Shown here one piece after another: positions 51,795 through 60,405 of a DNA stretch of 64,000 nucleotides. Source of the DNA: Actinomycetota bacterium (GTDB taxonomy: Bacteria; Actinomycetota; CADDZG01; JAHWKV01; JAOPZY01). The DNA lies in assembly GCA_035765775.1 (NCBI GenBank), contig DASTWV010000017.1:1-64000 (forward strand), written 5' to 3'. The notes under the pieces were generated by a model. That model had not been told where the DNA came from. It ran no database searches and was given only the letters and a program-made list of their open reading frames with translations. How positions within the stretch are numbered: position 1 is the first letter of the stretch; each line of letters starts with the position of its first letter. The position numbers and the translations under genes were made by a program.

Positions 51795-53012
51795 CTAGAA
51801 GGCGTGCCGCAGCTTGAACCACAGGTGCCGGAACCAGACCTTCACCGTGCCGAACGCCAGCTGGGCCAAGGTGGTGTGGCCGGGGGCCGACGACACCGCC
51901 CGGGTCAGGATGATCACCATGCAGAACAGGGCCGCCGCCACCAGGCCGACGATCTGTAGCCGGGTCGCCCCGGCCCGGTGGAGTTGGCTCACCCCCTTGG
52001 CATCCACCAGCTTCGGCCCCACCCGCAGGCGGACGAGGAACGTGGAGGCCATGCCCTTGCGCCCCTTGTCCATCATCTCGATCAGGCTGGAGTGGCACCC
52101 GACGGCGACGATCAGCTCCGCCCCCTTCTCATAGGCCAGGAGGAGGGCGACGTCCTCGCTGGTGCCCACGGCTTCGAAGGTGCGATACTGCAGCAGCAGG
52201 GCGTCCAGGCGGTCCTTGCCCGGTGCCCGCCCGTCGGCATAGGCGTGGAGGATGAGCTCGGCCCCCGAGGTGAGGGCGCCGGTCGAGACCGAGTCCATGT
52301 CGCCGATGATCACGTCGGGCCGCAGGCCCAGCTCCAGCAGGGCGTCCGCACCCCCGTCCACCCCGATCAGCACCGGCTTGAAGTCAGGGATGTAGCCCGC
52401 CTTGAGGGCGGCGAGATCCTCCTTGTAGCCGTAGCCGCGCACAACGACCAGCACGTGCCGGCCATTGATCTGCGCCTTGACCGCCGGGAGCCGGATGGCG
52501 TCGAGGAGGTACTCGCGCTCGACGCGCAGGTACTCGAGGGTGTTCTCGGCAAAGGACTCCAATGCCACGCCGATCTGAGCCTTGGCGGCGTCGAGGCGCT
52601 CCTGCGCCGCCGCCATGCCGATGAGCTCCCCCTTGGCCAGCACCTCGCCGTCGCGCAGGATGCGGCCGTCGTCCAGGTCGACGACGTCGCCCTCCCGCAC
52701 CAGCCCGAACAGGTCGGGCGTGACCTGGTCGATCAGCGGCACCCCGGCGGCCGCCAGCACCAGGGGGCCGAGGTTGGGGTACTGCCCGGAGGCCGAGCAC
52801 TGGACGTTGAGCACTGCCTTCACCCGGCGCTCCACCAGGCTCTCGGCCGAGATGCGGTCGAGGTCGGTGTGGTCGATGAGGGCGATCTCCCCGGGCTGGA
52901 GCCGGCCGACCAGGGTCTTCGTCCGGCGATCGGCCCGGACCACGCCCCGGAGGACCCCGGGGGCGGCGGCCACCTCGACCCCACCGGACGCGCGCGCCCC
53001 CCGCCGGAACAT
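51795..53012 (-). CDS. steA: SteA-like cytokinetic ring protein
   Basis: 405 residues. The core resembles thiamine pyrophosphokinase (FKPVLIGVDGGADALLELGL and PDVIIGDMDSVS), but one helix near residues 355-375 (GLVAAALFCMVIILTRAV) anchors it to the membrane. Corynebacterial SteA works with SteB at the division septum and recruits the RipA hydrolase. Gene order SteA-MctB and NAD kinase upstream is the mycobacterial Rv1695-Rv1698 arrangement, but recN is absent. ATG start. Confidence 0.85.
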   Translation of the reverse strand: MFRRGARASGGVEVAAAPGVLRGVVRADRRTKTLVGRLQPGEIALIDHTDLDRISAESLVERRVKAVLNVQCSASGQYPNLGPLVLAAAGVPLIDQVTPDLFGLVREGDVVDLDDGRILRDGEVLAKGELIGMAAAQERLDAAKAQIGVALESFAENTLEYLRVEREYLLDAIRLPAVKAQINGRHVLVVVRGYGYKEDLAALKAGYIPDFKPVLIGVDGGADALLELGLRPDVIIGDMDSVSTGALTSGAELILHAYADGRAPGKDRLDALLLQYRTFEAVGTSEDVALLLAYEKGAELIVAVGCHSSLIEMMDKGRKGMASTFLVRLRVGPKLVDAKGVSQLHRAGATRLQIVGLVAAALFCMVIILTRAVSSAPGHTTLAQLAFGTVKVWFRHLWFKLRHAF

Positions 53013-53120
53013 GGCGCCCAGTGTAGCCGGGTCAGGGAAAAGCTTTCCGCTTTGCGCCGATCCAGCGGGCGCCCGGGCCTAGGGCCGTGCCCCTCACGGG
53101 CGGTCCCCCGGCTGAGGTGA

Positions 53121-53156
53121 GGGACTTTTGTCCCGGGCAGTGGGACAAATGTCCCC
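53121..53156. repeat. Double-palindrome intergenic repeat, copy 3
   Basis: GGGACTTTTGTCCC, seven bases, GGGACAAATGTCCC. It lies in the 184-base gap between NAD kinase and steA, both on the minus strand, so here it stands between co-directional genes where recN would be expected in Mycobacterium. The left half matches copy 1 and the right half copy 2. Confidence 0.85.
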
Positions 53157-53196
53157 GAGATGATGTGGTACCGATCGTCCCGCCGCCCGCGCGCGG

Positions 53197-54024
53197 CTAC
53201 CCGCCGATGTACGAGCCCGGGTTGAACCGGGACTTGAAGCGCATGAAGAAGCCGTCGTCCTTCAGGCGCACCAGGCGCAGCGGGACCGGGTGCGGCCGCA
53301 CTGTCACGGCTGAGCCGGTGGGCAGCATGCCCACCTGGTGCCCGTCGGCCACCAGGGCTCCCGAATGCCCCACCAGCCGCACGGTGACCGGCCGGTCCGG
53401 GCCGACGACCACCGACCGCCAGCGGATCGAGTGGGCGCACACCGGCGTGAGGACCATGACGTCCAACTCCGGCTCCACCACCGGGCCACCGGCAGACAGG
53501 GAGTAGGCGGTGGACCCGGTGGAGGTGGCCACGATGAAGCCGTCGGCGGTGTACTGGGCCACCGATTCGCCCCCGACCGAGACGTCGATGTCCACCACGG
53601 TCGAGGGGGCCGACTTCTCCACCACTACCTCGTTGAGCGCCACCGCCGAGACCAGCAGCGCACCGTCGAGGGTCGCCTCCCCGGCCAGCATCCGGCGGGG
53701 CTCGATGGTGTAGTCCCCCGCCTCAAGGGCCTCCACGGCACCGGCGAGGTTGTCGCCCTCGGCGGAGGACAGGAACCCCATCCGGCCGAGGTTCACGCCC
53801 AGCAGCGGCACGCCCCGGCCGGCGGCGACCCCGGCCGCCCGCAGCATGGTCCCGTCCCCGCCGAGGGCCACCACCAGGTCGTAGGCTCCGCCGGCGTCCG
53901 CCTGGGCCACCGAGATCGAATGGGCAGTGGCCAGGGCCTGCAGCTCGTCATAGGCCCGCCGGGCGGGCTCGGCGGTCGGGTGGACGACGGCCCCGATCGA
54001 CCGCAGCGGCGCCTCGGCCGCCAT
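53197..54024 (-). CDS. nadK: NAD kinase
   Basis: 275 residues. It phosphorylates NAD to NADP. The GGDGTML motif is at residues 55-61, then NLGRMGFLSS (about 79-88) and the C-terminal-domain motif ATSTGSTAYSLSAGGP (around 166-181). The ATG shares its last base with the tlyA stop region, so TlyA and NAD kinase are tightly coupled, as in Mycobacterium. Confidence 0.95.
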   Translation of the reverse strand: MAAEAPLRSIGAVVHPTAEPARRAYDELQALATAHSISVAQADAGGAYDLVVALGGDGTMLRAAGVAAGRGVPLLGVNLGRMGFLSSAEGDNLAGAVEALEAGDYTIEPRRMLAGEATLDGALLVSAVALNEVVVEKSAPSTVVDIDVSVGGESVAQYTADGFIVATSTGSTAYSLSAGGPVVEPELDVMVLTPVCAHSIRWRSVVVGPDRPVTVRLVGHSGALVADGHQVGMLPTGSAVTVRPHPVPLRLVRLKDDGFFMRFKSRFNPGSYIGG

Positions 54025-54785
54025 CAGGCACCACCGCCGTCCACCGGAGGGCGCCGGCGGGCGTGCACGAAGAACTCCTGGTTGCCGTGGGTCCCGGTGA
54101 GCCGGGAGGGTGCCTCGGCCAGCGTCTCGGCACCTTGGTGGCGCAGGGCGGCCACCACCCGCTCCACCGCCCGGGCCTGCACGGCCGGATCCCGGACGAT
54201 GCCTCGCGCGCCCACATCGCCCCGGGGGGCTTCGAACTGGGGCTTCACGAGCAGGACCAGTGCGCCCCCGAGGGCGGTCGCCGCAACCAGCTGGCCGGCG
54301 ACGGCCTCGAGCGAGATGAAGCTGAGGTCGGCCACAACGAGATCGAAGGGTTCACCCAGTGCGGCGGCATCCATCGTGCGGAGGTTGGAGCGCTCGAAGA
54401 GCGTGACCCGCGGGTCCTGGCGGAGGCGCCAGTCGAAGTCGCCGTAGCCCACGTCCACCGCGGTGACGGATGCCGCACCGTGCTGCAGCAGGCAATCGGT
54501 GAAGCCGCCCACTCCGGCCCCGGCATCGAGGCAGCGCCGGCCGCCGACGGCCACGCCCAGGTCCTCCAGTGCCCCGTCGAGCTTCAGGCCCCCCCGGGTC
54601 ACGTAGCGGGTGGTGGCCTCGACGGTGACGGCGCTCGATTCGGCCACGAGCATCCCGGCCTGGAGCCCGGGCGAGCCGTCCACCAAGACCCGGCGCTCGG
54701 CGATCAGCTCGCGGGCACGGGTGGCGTCGGGGGCCAGACCCACCTGCACCAGCTGGCGGTCGAGCCGGCGCCGCGGCGGGGCCAT
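54024..54785 (-). CDS. tlyA: TlyA family rRNA 2'-O-methyltransferase
   Basis: 253 residues. N-terminal S4 RNA-binding domain (RRRLDRQLVQVGLAPDATRA and RELIAERRVLVDG) and an FtsJ-like methyltransferase with SAM motif CLDAGAGVGGFTDCLL and FDLVVADLSFISLEAV. In mycobacteria TlyA methylates 16S C1409 and 23S C1920, which sensitises ribosomes to capreomycin. ATG at 54785 in a TGATG overlap with the small upstream gene. Confidence 0.93.
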   Translation of the reverse strand: MAPPRRRLDRQLVQVGLAPDATRARELIAERRVLVDGSPGLQAGMLVAESSAVTVEATTRYVTRGGLKLDGALEDLGVAVGGRRCLDAGAGVGGFTDCLLQHGAASVTAVDVGYGDFDWRLRQDPRVTLFERSNLRTMDAAALGEPFDLVVADLSFISLEAVAGQLVAATALGGALVLLVKPQFEAPRGDVGARGIVRDPAVQARAVERVVAALRHQGAETLAEAPSRLTGTHGNQEFFVHARRRPPVDGGGA

Positions 54786-54955
54786 CAGCGTGGGAGCGGT
54801 GGCGACTCGGTGGCCTCCAGGGCCGATTCGAGGCGGCGGACCGCCTCGCTCAGCGCGGCGGGGCGCTCCTCGAGCGGCAGTGCAGCGATGCGCTCGGCGT
54901 CGGGCGGCGCCACCCCGCTCGGGAGCGGGCTCCGGTCCGGGAGCGCGTCGCTCAT
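54785..54955 (-). CDS. Small conserved hypothetical protein (Rv1693 position)
   Basis: 56 residues, MSDALPDRSPLPSG at the start and a helical, acidic C-terminal half (RPAALSEAVRRLESALEATE). It overlaps the upstream gene stop (ATGA) and the tlyA start (TGATG), which strongly supports that it is translated. Mycobacterium has a similarly small gene, Rv1693, in exactly this place. The function is unknown; the helical half suggests a protein-protein contact. Confidence 0.7.
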   Translation of the reverse strand: MSDALPDRSPLPSGVAPPDAERIAALPLEERPAALSEAVRRLESALEATESPPLPR

Positions 54956-55476
54956 CCGGCGGCCGACTCCCCGCCAGCATCGTCCGTGGGACCGACGGCA
55001 GGCGGGCGGATGCGGGGCGCCCGGGCCCGCGGGGGGCGGCTGGCCGGGGCGGGGCCGGTGGTCGGCCCGGTGGGGCTTGCTGGCGGGGCGGCCGGTCGCG
55101 TGGGACCGGTGGACGATGCCCGGGCGGCGGTCGCCCGGGGTGTCCGCGCCTTGGGGCCGGACTTCGGAGCGGGCGGCGCCGCCAGGGCGACGGTCTCCTC
55201 CAACTCGGCGACCCGCGCCTGCAGGCGCTCGACGTCCTCCTTGGTGGCCAGGCCCATCTCGTTCAGCCGGCGCCGGATGCTGTCGTCGATCACCGCCCGG
55301 GCGCGGTCGGCCTGGCCCTTGCCCTTGCGCAAGAGGTCGAGAGCGATCTGAGGGGCGTCCATGAGATCGAAGTCCGGGTTCTCGGCGATCTTGCGGACCG
55401 CCTCCTCGGCACGGTGGCGGGGAGCCTCGACCACCTTCGAGGCCTTGCGGATGGTGTCTTTCATCTGATCGATCAT
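54952..55476 (-). CDS. Coiled-coil protein with Pro/Ala/Arg-rich basic tail (phasin-like)
   Basis: 174 residues. Residues 1-95 are helical and heptad-like (MIDQMKDTIRKASKVVEAPR, DSIRRRLNEMGLATKEDVER followed by LQARVAELEE), as in phasins and other polyhydroxyalkanoate-granule proteins. From about 100 the chain is Pro/Ala/Arg/Thr-rich and very basic, like histone-type or DNA-binding tails. It might bind polymer granules or DNA; neither can be decided here. ATG 55476 with GGAGG eight bases upstream. It lies between the HAD gene and the small gene. Confidence 0.7.
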   Translation of the reverse strand: MIDQMKDTIRKASKVVEAPRHRAEEAVRKIAENPDFDLMDAPQIALDLLRKGKGQADRARAVIDDSIRRRLNEMGLATKEDVERLQARVAELEETVALAAPPAPKSGPKARTPRATAARASSTGPTRPAAPPASPTGPTTGPAPASRPPRARAPRIRPPAVGPTDDAGGESAAG

Positions 55477-55644
55477 GTGTCGCCTCCAGACCGCGATCGG
55501 CACCTGCACGGGGGTTCCGGCGTAGCTCGCTTGGGTTTTACCCCCTTGTACGACGATACCGCCGGTGGTCCACCCCTGCGCGGATTCCCACCGGCACCAC
55601 CATACGGTCAGCCGCGACTCGTCCATCGCTTTACGAGATGCCCG

Positions 55645-56430
55645 TCACATCGGCACGAGGAGGTCTGCCAGCGTGCGCAGGACATGATCGGGCGCCGGTT
55701 CGAGCGGCATGCCGGGCTTGGTGACCCCGGTCAGGACCACCGCCGATCCCCAGCCGATGCGGTGTGCGCCGGCGACGTCGGAGTCGGGGCGGTCACCGAT
55801 CATGAGCACTCCCTTGACGCCCAGGCGCTCGGCGGCCGCCTGCATCATGGGTAGCTCGGGCTTGCCCAGGCTGGCCGCCTTCCGGCCCGATGCCGCCTCG
55901 ATCGCGGCCAGCACGGACCCGGTCCCGGGGTCGAAGCCGGTGGGGGTCGGCATGATGTGGTCCCGGTTCGAGGCGACGAAGATCGCCCCGTTGCGCACCG
56001 CGTCGGCGGCCGCCGCCAGGCGGGCGTAGGTGAACTCGATGTCCCGGGCGACCATCACGAGGTCCACCTCGGCCCCCCGCTCCACAGGGACCACCTCCAA
56101 GAGATCGTCGATCTGCTCGATCACCGAGGGGGCGCCGAGCACGAAGGCGCGCTTGCCGACCAGCTTCTCCCGCTCGACCCAGGCCCGGGCGGCCGACGCC
56201 GAGGTGAGGATCTCCTCCTCCTTCACCCGGACACCGCCGGTGGCGAGCCGCTCCACGATCCAGAACGGGATGTAGGAGGCGTTGTTGGACAGAAACAGCA
56301 GCGGCTTGCCGGCGTCCCGGATCGCCTGGATGGCGGCGGGGGCCTCGGGGATAATCTTGCCCCCCAGCCACACCACGCCGTCCAGGTCGAAGGCGAACGC
56401 GCGGTAGCGCTCCAGGAGCGAGGTCGCCAT
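55645..56430 (-). CDS. HAD-superfamily phosphatase (NagD/PgP type)
   Basis: 261 residues, HAD subfamily IIA. Motif I FDLDGVVWLG (Asp15, Asp17), motif II LFLSNNAS (about 45-52), the lysine of motif III in SLGKPELPMM and motif IV MIGDRPDSDVAGAH. Relatives dephosphorylate glycerol-3-phosphate, 2-phosphoglycolate or nucleotides; mycobacterial Rv1692, at the same place, is reported as a glycerol phosphate phosphatase, so that is the best guess. ATG start. Confidence 0.88.
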   Translation of the reverse strand: MATSLLERYRAFAFDLDGVVWLGGKIIPEAPAAIQAIRDAGKPLLFLSNNASYIPFWIVERLATGGVRVKEEEILTSASAARAWVEREKLVGKRAFVLGAPSVIEQIDDLLEVVPVERGAEVDLVMVARDIEFTYARLAAAADAVRNGAIFVASNRDHIMPTPTGFDPGTGSVLAAIEAASGRKAASLGKPELPMMQAAAERLGVKGVLMIGDRPDSDVAGAHRIGWGSAVVLTGVTKPGMPLEPAPDHVLRTLADLLVPM

Positions 56431-56455
56431 CCGATGTCCCTTCTGTGCCCGGCCG

Positions 56456-56815
56456 TTACCCGGCGAGCGCCTGGAGGGCGCGCCGGTAGTCCTCGGACTC
56501 GGGGCGCATGGCGAGCGCCAGGCGCAGGTGCCCGATCGCGCCGGTGGTGTTCCCCACCGCCGCCTCGCACAGGCCGAGACCGAAGTAGGCGTAGTCGTTC
56601 GAGGGGTCCAGCTCCAGCACCCGGGCGAACTCCTCCCGGGCCCGGCGCTTCTGGCCGCTCTGGTAGAGCGCCCGGGCGAAGGTCTCGCGGACCGACGTCT
56701 TCTCCGGCTCCAGGCGGGTGGCCCGCTCCAGGACGGTGGCCGCCTGGTGGGCGTGGCCCTGCCCGAGGAGGTCGCGACCCCGGTTCAGCATGGTGTAGAC
56801 GTCGTGCGGGTCCAT
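56456..56815 (-). CDS. TPR-repeat protein
   Basis: 119 residues made up of about three tetratricopeptide repeats: GRDLLGQGHAHQAATVLERA, TFARALYQSGQKRRAREEFA and FGLGLCEAAVGNTTGAIGHL. Probably a small scaffold. It matches the position of Rv1691 next to the HAD gene. ATG start 95 bases from the divergent DUF1015 gene. Confidence 0.85.
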   Translation of the reverse strand: MDPHDVYTMLNRGRDLLGQGHAHQAATVLERATRLEPEKTSVRETFARALYQSGQKRRAREEFARVLELDPSNDYAYFGLGLCEAAVGNTTGAIGHLRLALAMRPESEDYRRALQALAG

Positions 56816-56910
56816 GCTCGTGCTCTCCCTTGCCCCTCTTTCGCCCTACCTACCAGCCCTATCTACCCGCCCCGGCTCCACAGCTCCGCCTGCATGGTAT
56901 ACAGCCCGTC

Positions 56911-58077
56911 GTGGCAGTCCTCGAACCTTTCCGGGCGGTGCGCTTCGCCCCCAGGATAGACGCCGGCCTCGTCACCTCCCCGCCCTACGACGTCATCTCG
57001 GACGCCCAGCGGGAGGGCCTCCTCGAGGCCGACCCCCACAACATCGTGCGCATCATCCTGCCCTCGGCGGCCCCCGGCGGCGACCGGTTCACGCAGGCGG
57101 CGGCCGAGTTCCGCCGGTGGCTGGCGGCGGGCATCCTCGTCGCCGATGCCGAGCCGGCGCACTACGCCTACCGGATGGACTACGAGGTGGGCGGGCGCGC
57201 CCGGTCGACTGGCGGCCTGATCGGGGCCCTGGTCCTGGAGGAGCCGGGACAGGGGATCTTCGTCCACGAGCACACCATGCCCAAGCCCCGCAGCGAGCGT
57301 CGCGACCTTACCCGGGCCGCCCGGGCCAACCTCGAGCCGATCTGGCTGACCGGGGGCGACGGGGTCATCGGCCCCCTGGTGGCAGCGGCCGGCGACGGGC
57401 AGCCCCTGGTCGATGTCACCGACCCGGTCGGGGTCCGCCACCGGGCGTGGGCGTTGGCGCCGGCGGCATCGGCGGCGCTAGCTGCGGGCATCGACACGCC
57501 GCTGGTGATCGCCGACGGGCACCACCGCTTCGCCGCCTCGCTCGCCCTCCGGGACGAGCTGCGGGCCGCCGAGGGGCCGGGGCCGTGGGACGCCACCCTC
57601 GCATTGGTATCCGACCCCACCGACGAGCCACCCAGCCTCCTGCCGATCCACCGGCTGACCGATCTCACCGCCGCCGAGGTGGCGGCGGCCGGGACCCTGG
57701 AGCCGTTCGCCGGCGACGCCGCCGCTCTCGCCGGGCACCTGGCCGCGGGCGGGCCGGGCACCATCGGCCTCGCCACTGCCGCGGGCCGCTGGACGATGGC
57801 GATCGACCCCCCGACACTGGGCGCCCCGGACACCTCCTGGGTGGCCACGCACCTGCTGGAGGGGGCCGGGCGGGCGGTCGAGGTCGCGTACGAGCACGAC
57901 CTCGACGCCGTGGCCGCCGGGGTGTCGGCCGGGCGTCTCGCCATCCTGCTCGCCCCCATCCCGGTGCGCACCGTCATCGAGACCGCCCTCGCCGGGAAGG
58001 TCATGCCGCCCAAGAGCACCCTGTTCTGGCCGAAGCCCCGGACCGGCGTGGTGATGCGGGACTTCGAGCGCCCGTAG
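56911..58077 (+). CDS. DUF1015 family protein
   Basis: 388 residues covering the whole DUF1015 domain: EPFRAVRFAPRIDAGLVTSP and PPYDVISDAQREGLL at the start, IADGHHRFAASLALRDEL near 193 and LFWPKPRTGVVMRDF at the end. The GHHR motif and fold are linked in some genomes to serine kinase or nucleotidyl transfer, but no activity is firmly established for this branch. GTG 56911: TATACA (56898-56903) ends seven bases upstream and there is no ribosome binding site, so a leaderless mRNA is likely. Confidence 0.85.
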   Translation: MAVLEPFRAVRFAPRIDAGLVTSPPYDVISDAQREGLLEADPHNIVRIILPSAAPGGDRFTQAAAEFRRWLAAGILVADAEPAHYAYRMDYEVGGRARSTGGLIGALVLEEPGQGIFVHEHTMPKPRSERRDLTRAARANLEPIWLTGGDGVIGPLVAAAGDGQPLVDVTDPVGVRHRAWALAPAASAALAAGIDTPLVIADGHHRFAASLALRDELRAAEGPGPWDATLALVSDPTDEPPSLLPIHRLTDLTAAEVAAAGTLEPFAGDAAALAGHLAAGGPGTIGLATAAGRWTMAIDPPTLGAPDTSWVATHLLEGAGRAVEVAYEHDLDAVAAGVSAGRLAILLAPIPVRTVIETALAGKVMPPKSTLFWPKPRTGVVMRDFERP

Positions 58078-58111
58078 GCGTTCGGGGGCGTTCGGGGGCG
58101 TTCGGGGGCGC
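58078..58111. repeat. Threefold 11-bp tandem repeat
   Basis: Three units of GGCGTTCGGGG directly after the DUF1015 stop, running into the end of the convergent LCP gene. Too short to fold strongly; perhaps a slippage product that now separates the two gene ends. Confidence 0.6.
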
Positions 58112-59383
58112 TCAGCAGGCCGAGGCCCAGGTCTGCGAGGCGACGGTCACCGGGCGCCCGGCCGGGGTGAGGCTGGGGGACGGCGCGGTGCTGGGAGTGG
58201 GCGCCGGGCGGCCTGATGCACCCGGGTTGGCCGACACCCGTGCGGTCGGGCTGGGCGAAGCCGTCGGTGCCGCGCTCTGCTTGCCGTAGTCGGGCAGCGG
58301 GGAATCACCCTTGATGGCGGCGAAGAGGGCCTGGGACTGTGCCACCTGGGCCGGGCTCTGGGTATCGACCGACTGACCGGCGATCAGGCTCCCGTTGGGG
58401 GCCGAGGGCAGGACCCGGAAGTCGATGTCGGATGAGCTGAAGCTGTGGAACTTGAGCGCCAGCCTGGACAAAAGGCCGAGGGTGAGACCCGAGTCGTGGG
58501 TCAAGTTCCCCAGGCCGAGGTCGATGAGGTGGGTCACCTTGAACGGGTTCAGCAGGGTGCCTGGGGTGAGCACCTTCTTCATCATCTGCTGCACGAAGAG
58601 CTGCTGGCGAGCGATGCGGCCGTAATCACTGTCGGTGTCCCGGTCCCGGACGAAGGCGAGGGCCTGATCGCCCTCCAGGGTGTTGCAGCCCGCCGGCTGG
58701 TTGAGGCCGGAGTTCTTGTCGTAGACCCGGTGGGCGAAGCGGATGTCGACGCCGCCGAGGGCCTGGCTGATGCTGCGGAAGCTGTCGAAGTTCACGGCCA
58801 CGTAGTGGTTGATGGTGAGCCCGGTCAGCTGCTCGACGGCGGCCACCATCGGCGATACGCCCGAGTTGAAGAAGGCGTTGATCTTCTCGTGGCCACCTTT
58901 CGGCGTGGGCACCCAGAGATCCCGCGGGATACTGACCAGGACCGCCTTCCCGGTGGCCCCGTCGACGTGGATCACGGCGATCACGTCGGCCCGCTGGCCG
59001 GTGTTCTTGTCCGCCCCGGTGGGGTCGTACTTGGCCTGGTCCTGCGGGTCGAGGATCGCCCGGGTGTCCGAGCCGAGGACCAGGACGTTCTGGTCCGTCT
59101 GGCCCCCCGGCCCCGCCTGAGCCGGCCCGCACGCGGTGCAACCCACCGAGTTCTTCCCCAGCTGCGAGTTCACGTAGTAGAGGAAGGCGGTGCCGGCGAC
59201 CACGCCCACAATCGCCAGGACGAGCACGGTCAGCAGGATGCGGCGCAGGACCCGGCGCTTGCGGTGGCGGGGTGGGGTGGGACGCGGGGGCGGGGCGCCC
59301 ATGTCGACGGCCATCTCCGACGTCGTCCCGCCGCCGGGGCCGCCGTGGGGGCCGCCGTGGGGGCCGTCCTCGGACCAGGACAT
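58112..59383 (-). CDS. LytR-CpsA-Psr family wall-polymer ligase
   Basis: 423 residues. A cytosolic Gly/Pro-rich N terminus, one membrane helix (about 46-70) and an extracellular LCP domain (about 95-260) with NVLVLGSDTR, QRADVIAVIHVDGATGKAVL, VSIPRDLWVP and the catalytic arginine region RDRDTDSDYGRIARQQLFVQ. A Ser/Thr/Pro linker ends in a final cysteine. LCP enzymes move glycopolymers from polyprenyl carriers onto peptidoglycan, or onto arabinogalactan in mycobacteria. ATG overlaps the DagK-like stop by one base. Confidence 0.92.
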   Translation of the reverse strand: MSWSEDGPHGGPHGGPGGGTTSEMAVDMGAPPPRPTPPRHRKRRVLRRILLTVLVLAIVGVVAGTAFLYYVNSQLGKNSVGCTACGPAQAGPGGQTDQNVLVLGSDTRAILDPQDQAKYDPTGADKNTGQRADVIAVIHVDGATGKAVLVSIPRDLWVPTPKGGHEKINAFFNSGVSPMVAAVEQLTGLTINHYVAVNFDSFRSISQALGGVDIRFAHRVYDKNSGLNQPAGCNTLEGDQALAFVRDRDTDSDYGRIARQQLFVQQMMKKVLTPGTLLNPFKVTHLIDLGLGNLTHDSGLTLGLLSRLALKFHSFSSSDIDFRVLPSAPNGSLIAGQSVDTQSPAQVAQSQALFAAIKGDSPLPDYGKQSAAPTASPSPTARVSANPGASGRPAPTPSTAPSPSLTPAGRPVTVASQTWASAC

Positions 59384-60324
59384 CAGGCGAGGACCTTGAG
59401 GCGGAAGGGGGCCCGGCGCACGTGGATCTTCTCCGCCGGGGGCAGCGTCTCGCCGTCCACGTGGTGGGAGATGGGCTCATCGGCCGACACCACGAACTCC
59501 TCGACGTTGCTGAGCGACAGCGCGCTCGGGCCGAACCGCCCGGTGACTGCCCCGAAGGCATAGCGAGGCAGGTGGAGATAGTTCAACCGGCGGAGGAGGA
59601 AGAGCCCGAGCCCGGTCCCGCCCCGCCGCCCCGGCGTGAGGCGGACTGGCCGCCCGGCGAGGTAGGCGTAGGTGTTGCCCACCAGCCCCACTGCCAGCAC
59701 TGCCGGGTGCACCCCGAAGGGGCCCTCGCAGGTGAGGAAGGGGCGGCGGGTGGCGTAGGAGCTGGCGAAGGTGGCCAGGGCCGCGGCGTAGAAGTAGGGC
59801 TCGCCCAGGCGCTGCTTGGCCACCTTGTGGAGGTCCACCCGGGCGGCGGCCTCGGCGTCGAAGCCGCAGCCGACCGCGAAGGTGAAGTAGCGGTCGTTCG
59901 CCATACCCAACGGGAGCCGGCGAGGGTGCAGGTCGCCTGCCCGCTGCAGGATGGCGTCGGCGGCGTCGGCCGGGTTGGTGGGGATCCCCAGGTTGCGGGC
60001 AAACACGTTCATGGTGCCGCCCGGAATGACCCCGAGGGTCGCGTCGCTGCCGGCCATCCCGTTGACCACGTCGTTCACCAGTCCGTCCCCTCCGAAGGCG
60101 ATCAGCAGCTCGGCCCCCTCGTCCACCGCCTGCCGGGCGATGGCCGCACCCGCATCCCGGGCTTGGGTCTGCGTCACGGTCAGGTCGAAGCGGGCTTCGA
60201 GCGCGGTGGTCATGAGATGCTGCAAGGCCGGGGTCACCCCGCGGGCCCTCGGATTCATGATCAGATGCGCCCGGGACCGGGAGTTGTGCCCCTGCCCCGG
60301 CGGGGGCGTGTGCTGCCCGGGCAT
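59383..60324 (-). CDS. Diacylglycerol/lipid kinase (DagK/YegS family)
   Basis: 313 residues. The catalytic domain shows FGGDGLVNDVVNGM (near residue 76) and GVIPGGTMNVFARNLGIP (near 97), the hallmark ATP-binding loops of soluble DagK proteins, and a C-terminal beta domain with HVDGETLPPAEKIHVRRAPF. It probably phosphorylates diacylglycerol or a related lipid released by envelope synthesis. ATG 60324; a second ATG 22 codons on begins at MNPRARG, where the catalytic domain proper starts. Confidence 0.88.
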   Translation of the reverse strand: MPGQHTPPPGQGHNSRSRAHLIMNPRARGVTPALQHLMTTALEARFDLTVTQTQARDAGAAIARQAVDEGAELLIAFGGDGLVNDVVNGMAGSDATLGVIPGGTMNVFARNLGIPTNPADAADAILQRAGDLHPRRLPLGMANDRYFTFAVGCGFDAEAAARVDLHKVAKQRLGEPYFYAAALATFASSYATRRPFLTCEGPFGVHPAVLAVGLVGNTYAYLAGRPVRLTPGRRGGTGLGLFLLRRLNYLHLPRYAFGAVTGRFGPSALSLSNVEEFVVSADEPISHHVDGETLPPAEKIHVRRAPFRLKVLA

Positions 60325-60405
60325 GGGCGGCAGGCTACCATCGGCCGCTCCTCGGGCCGGTTCTTTCATCGACGTTCCGGGAGGTTTCGGCATGGTGATT
60401 CCGTG

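Noticed and set aside
53034-53050. Hairpin GGAAA-AGC-TTTCC as a regulatory element of steA
   Set aside because: Arms of five bases are expected by chance and nothing else supports it.
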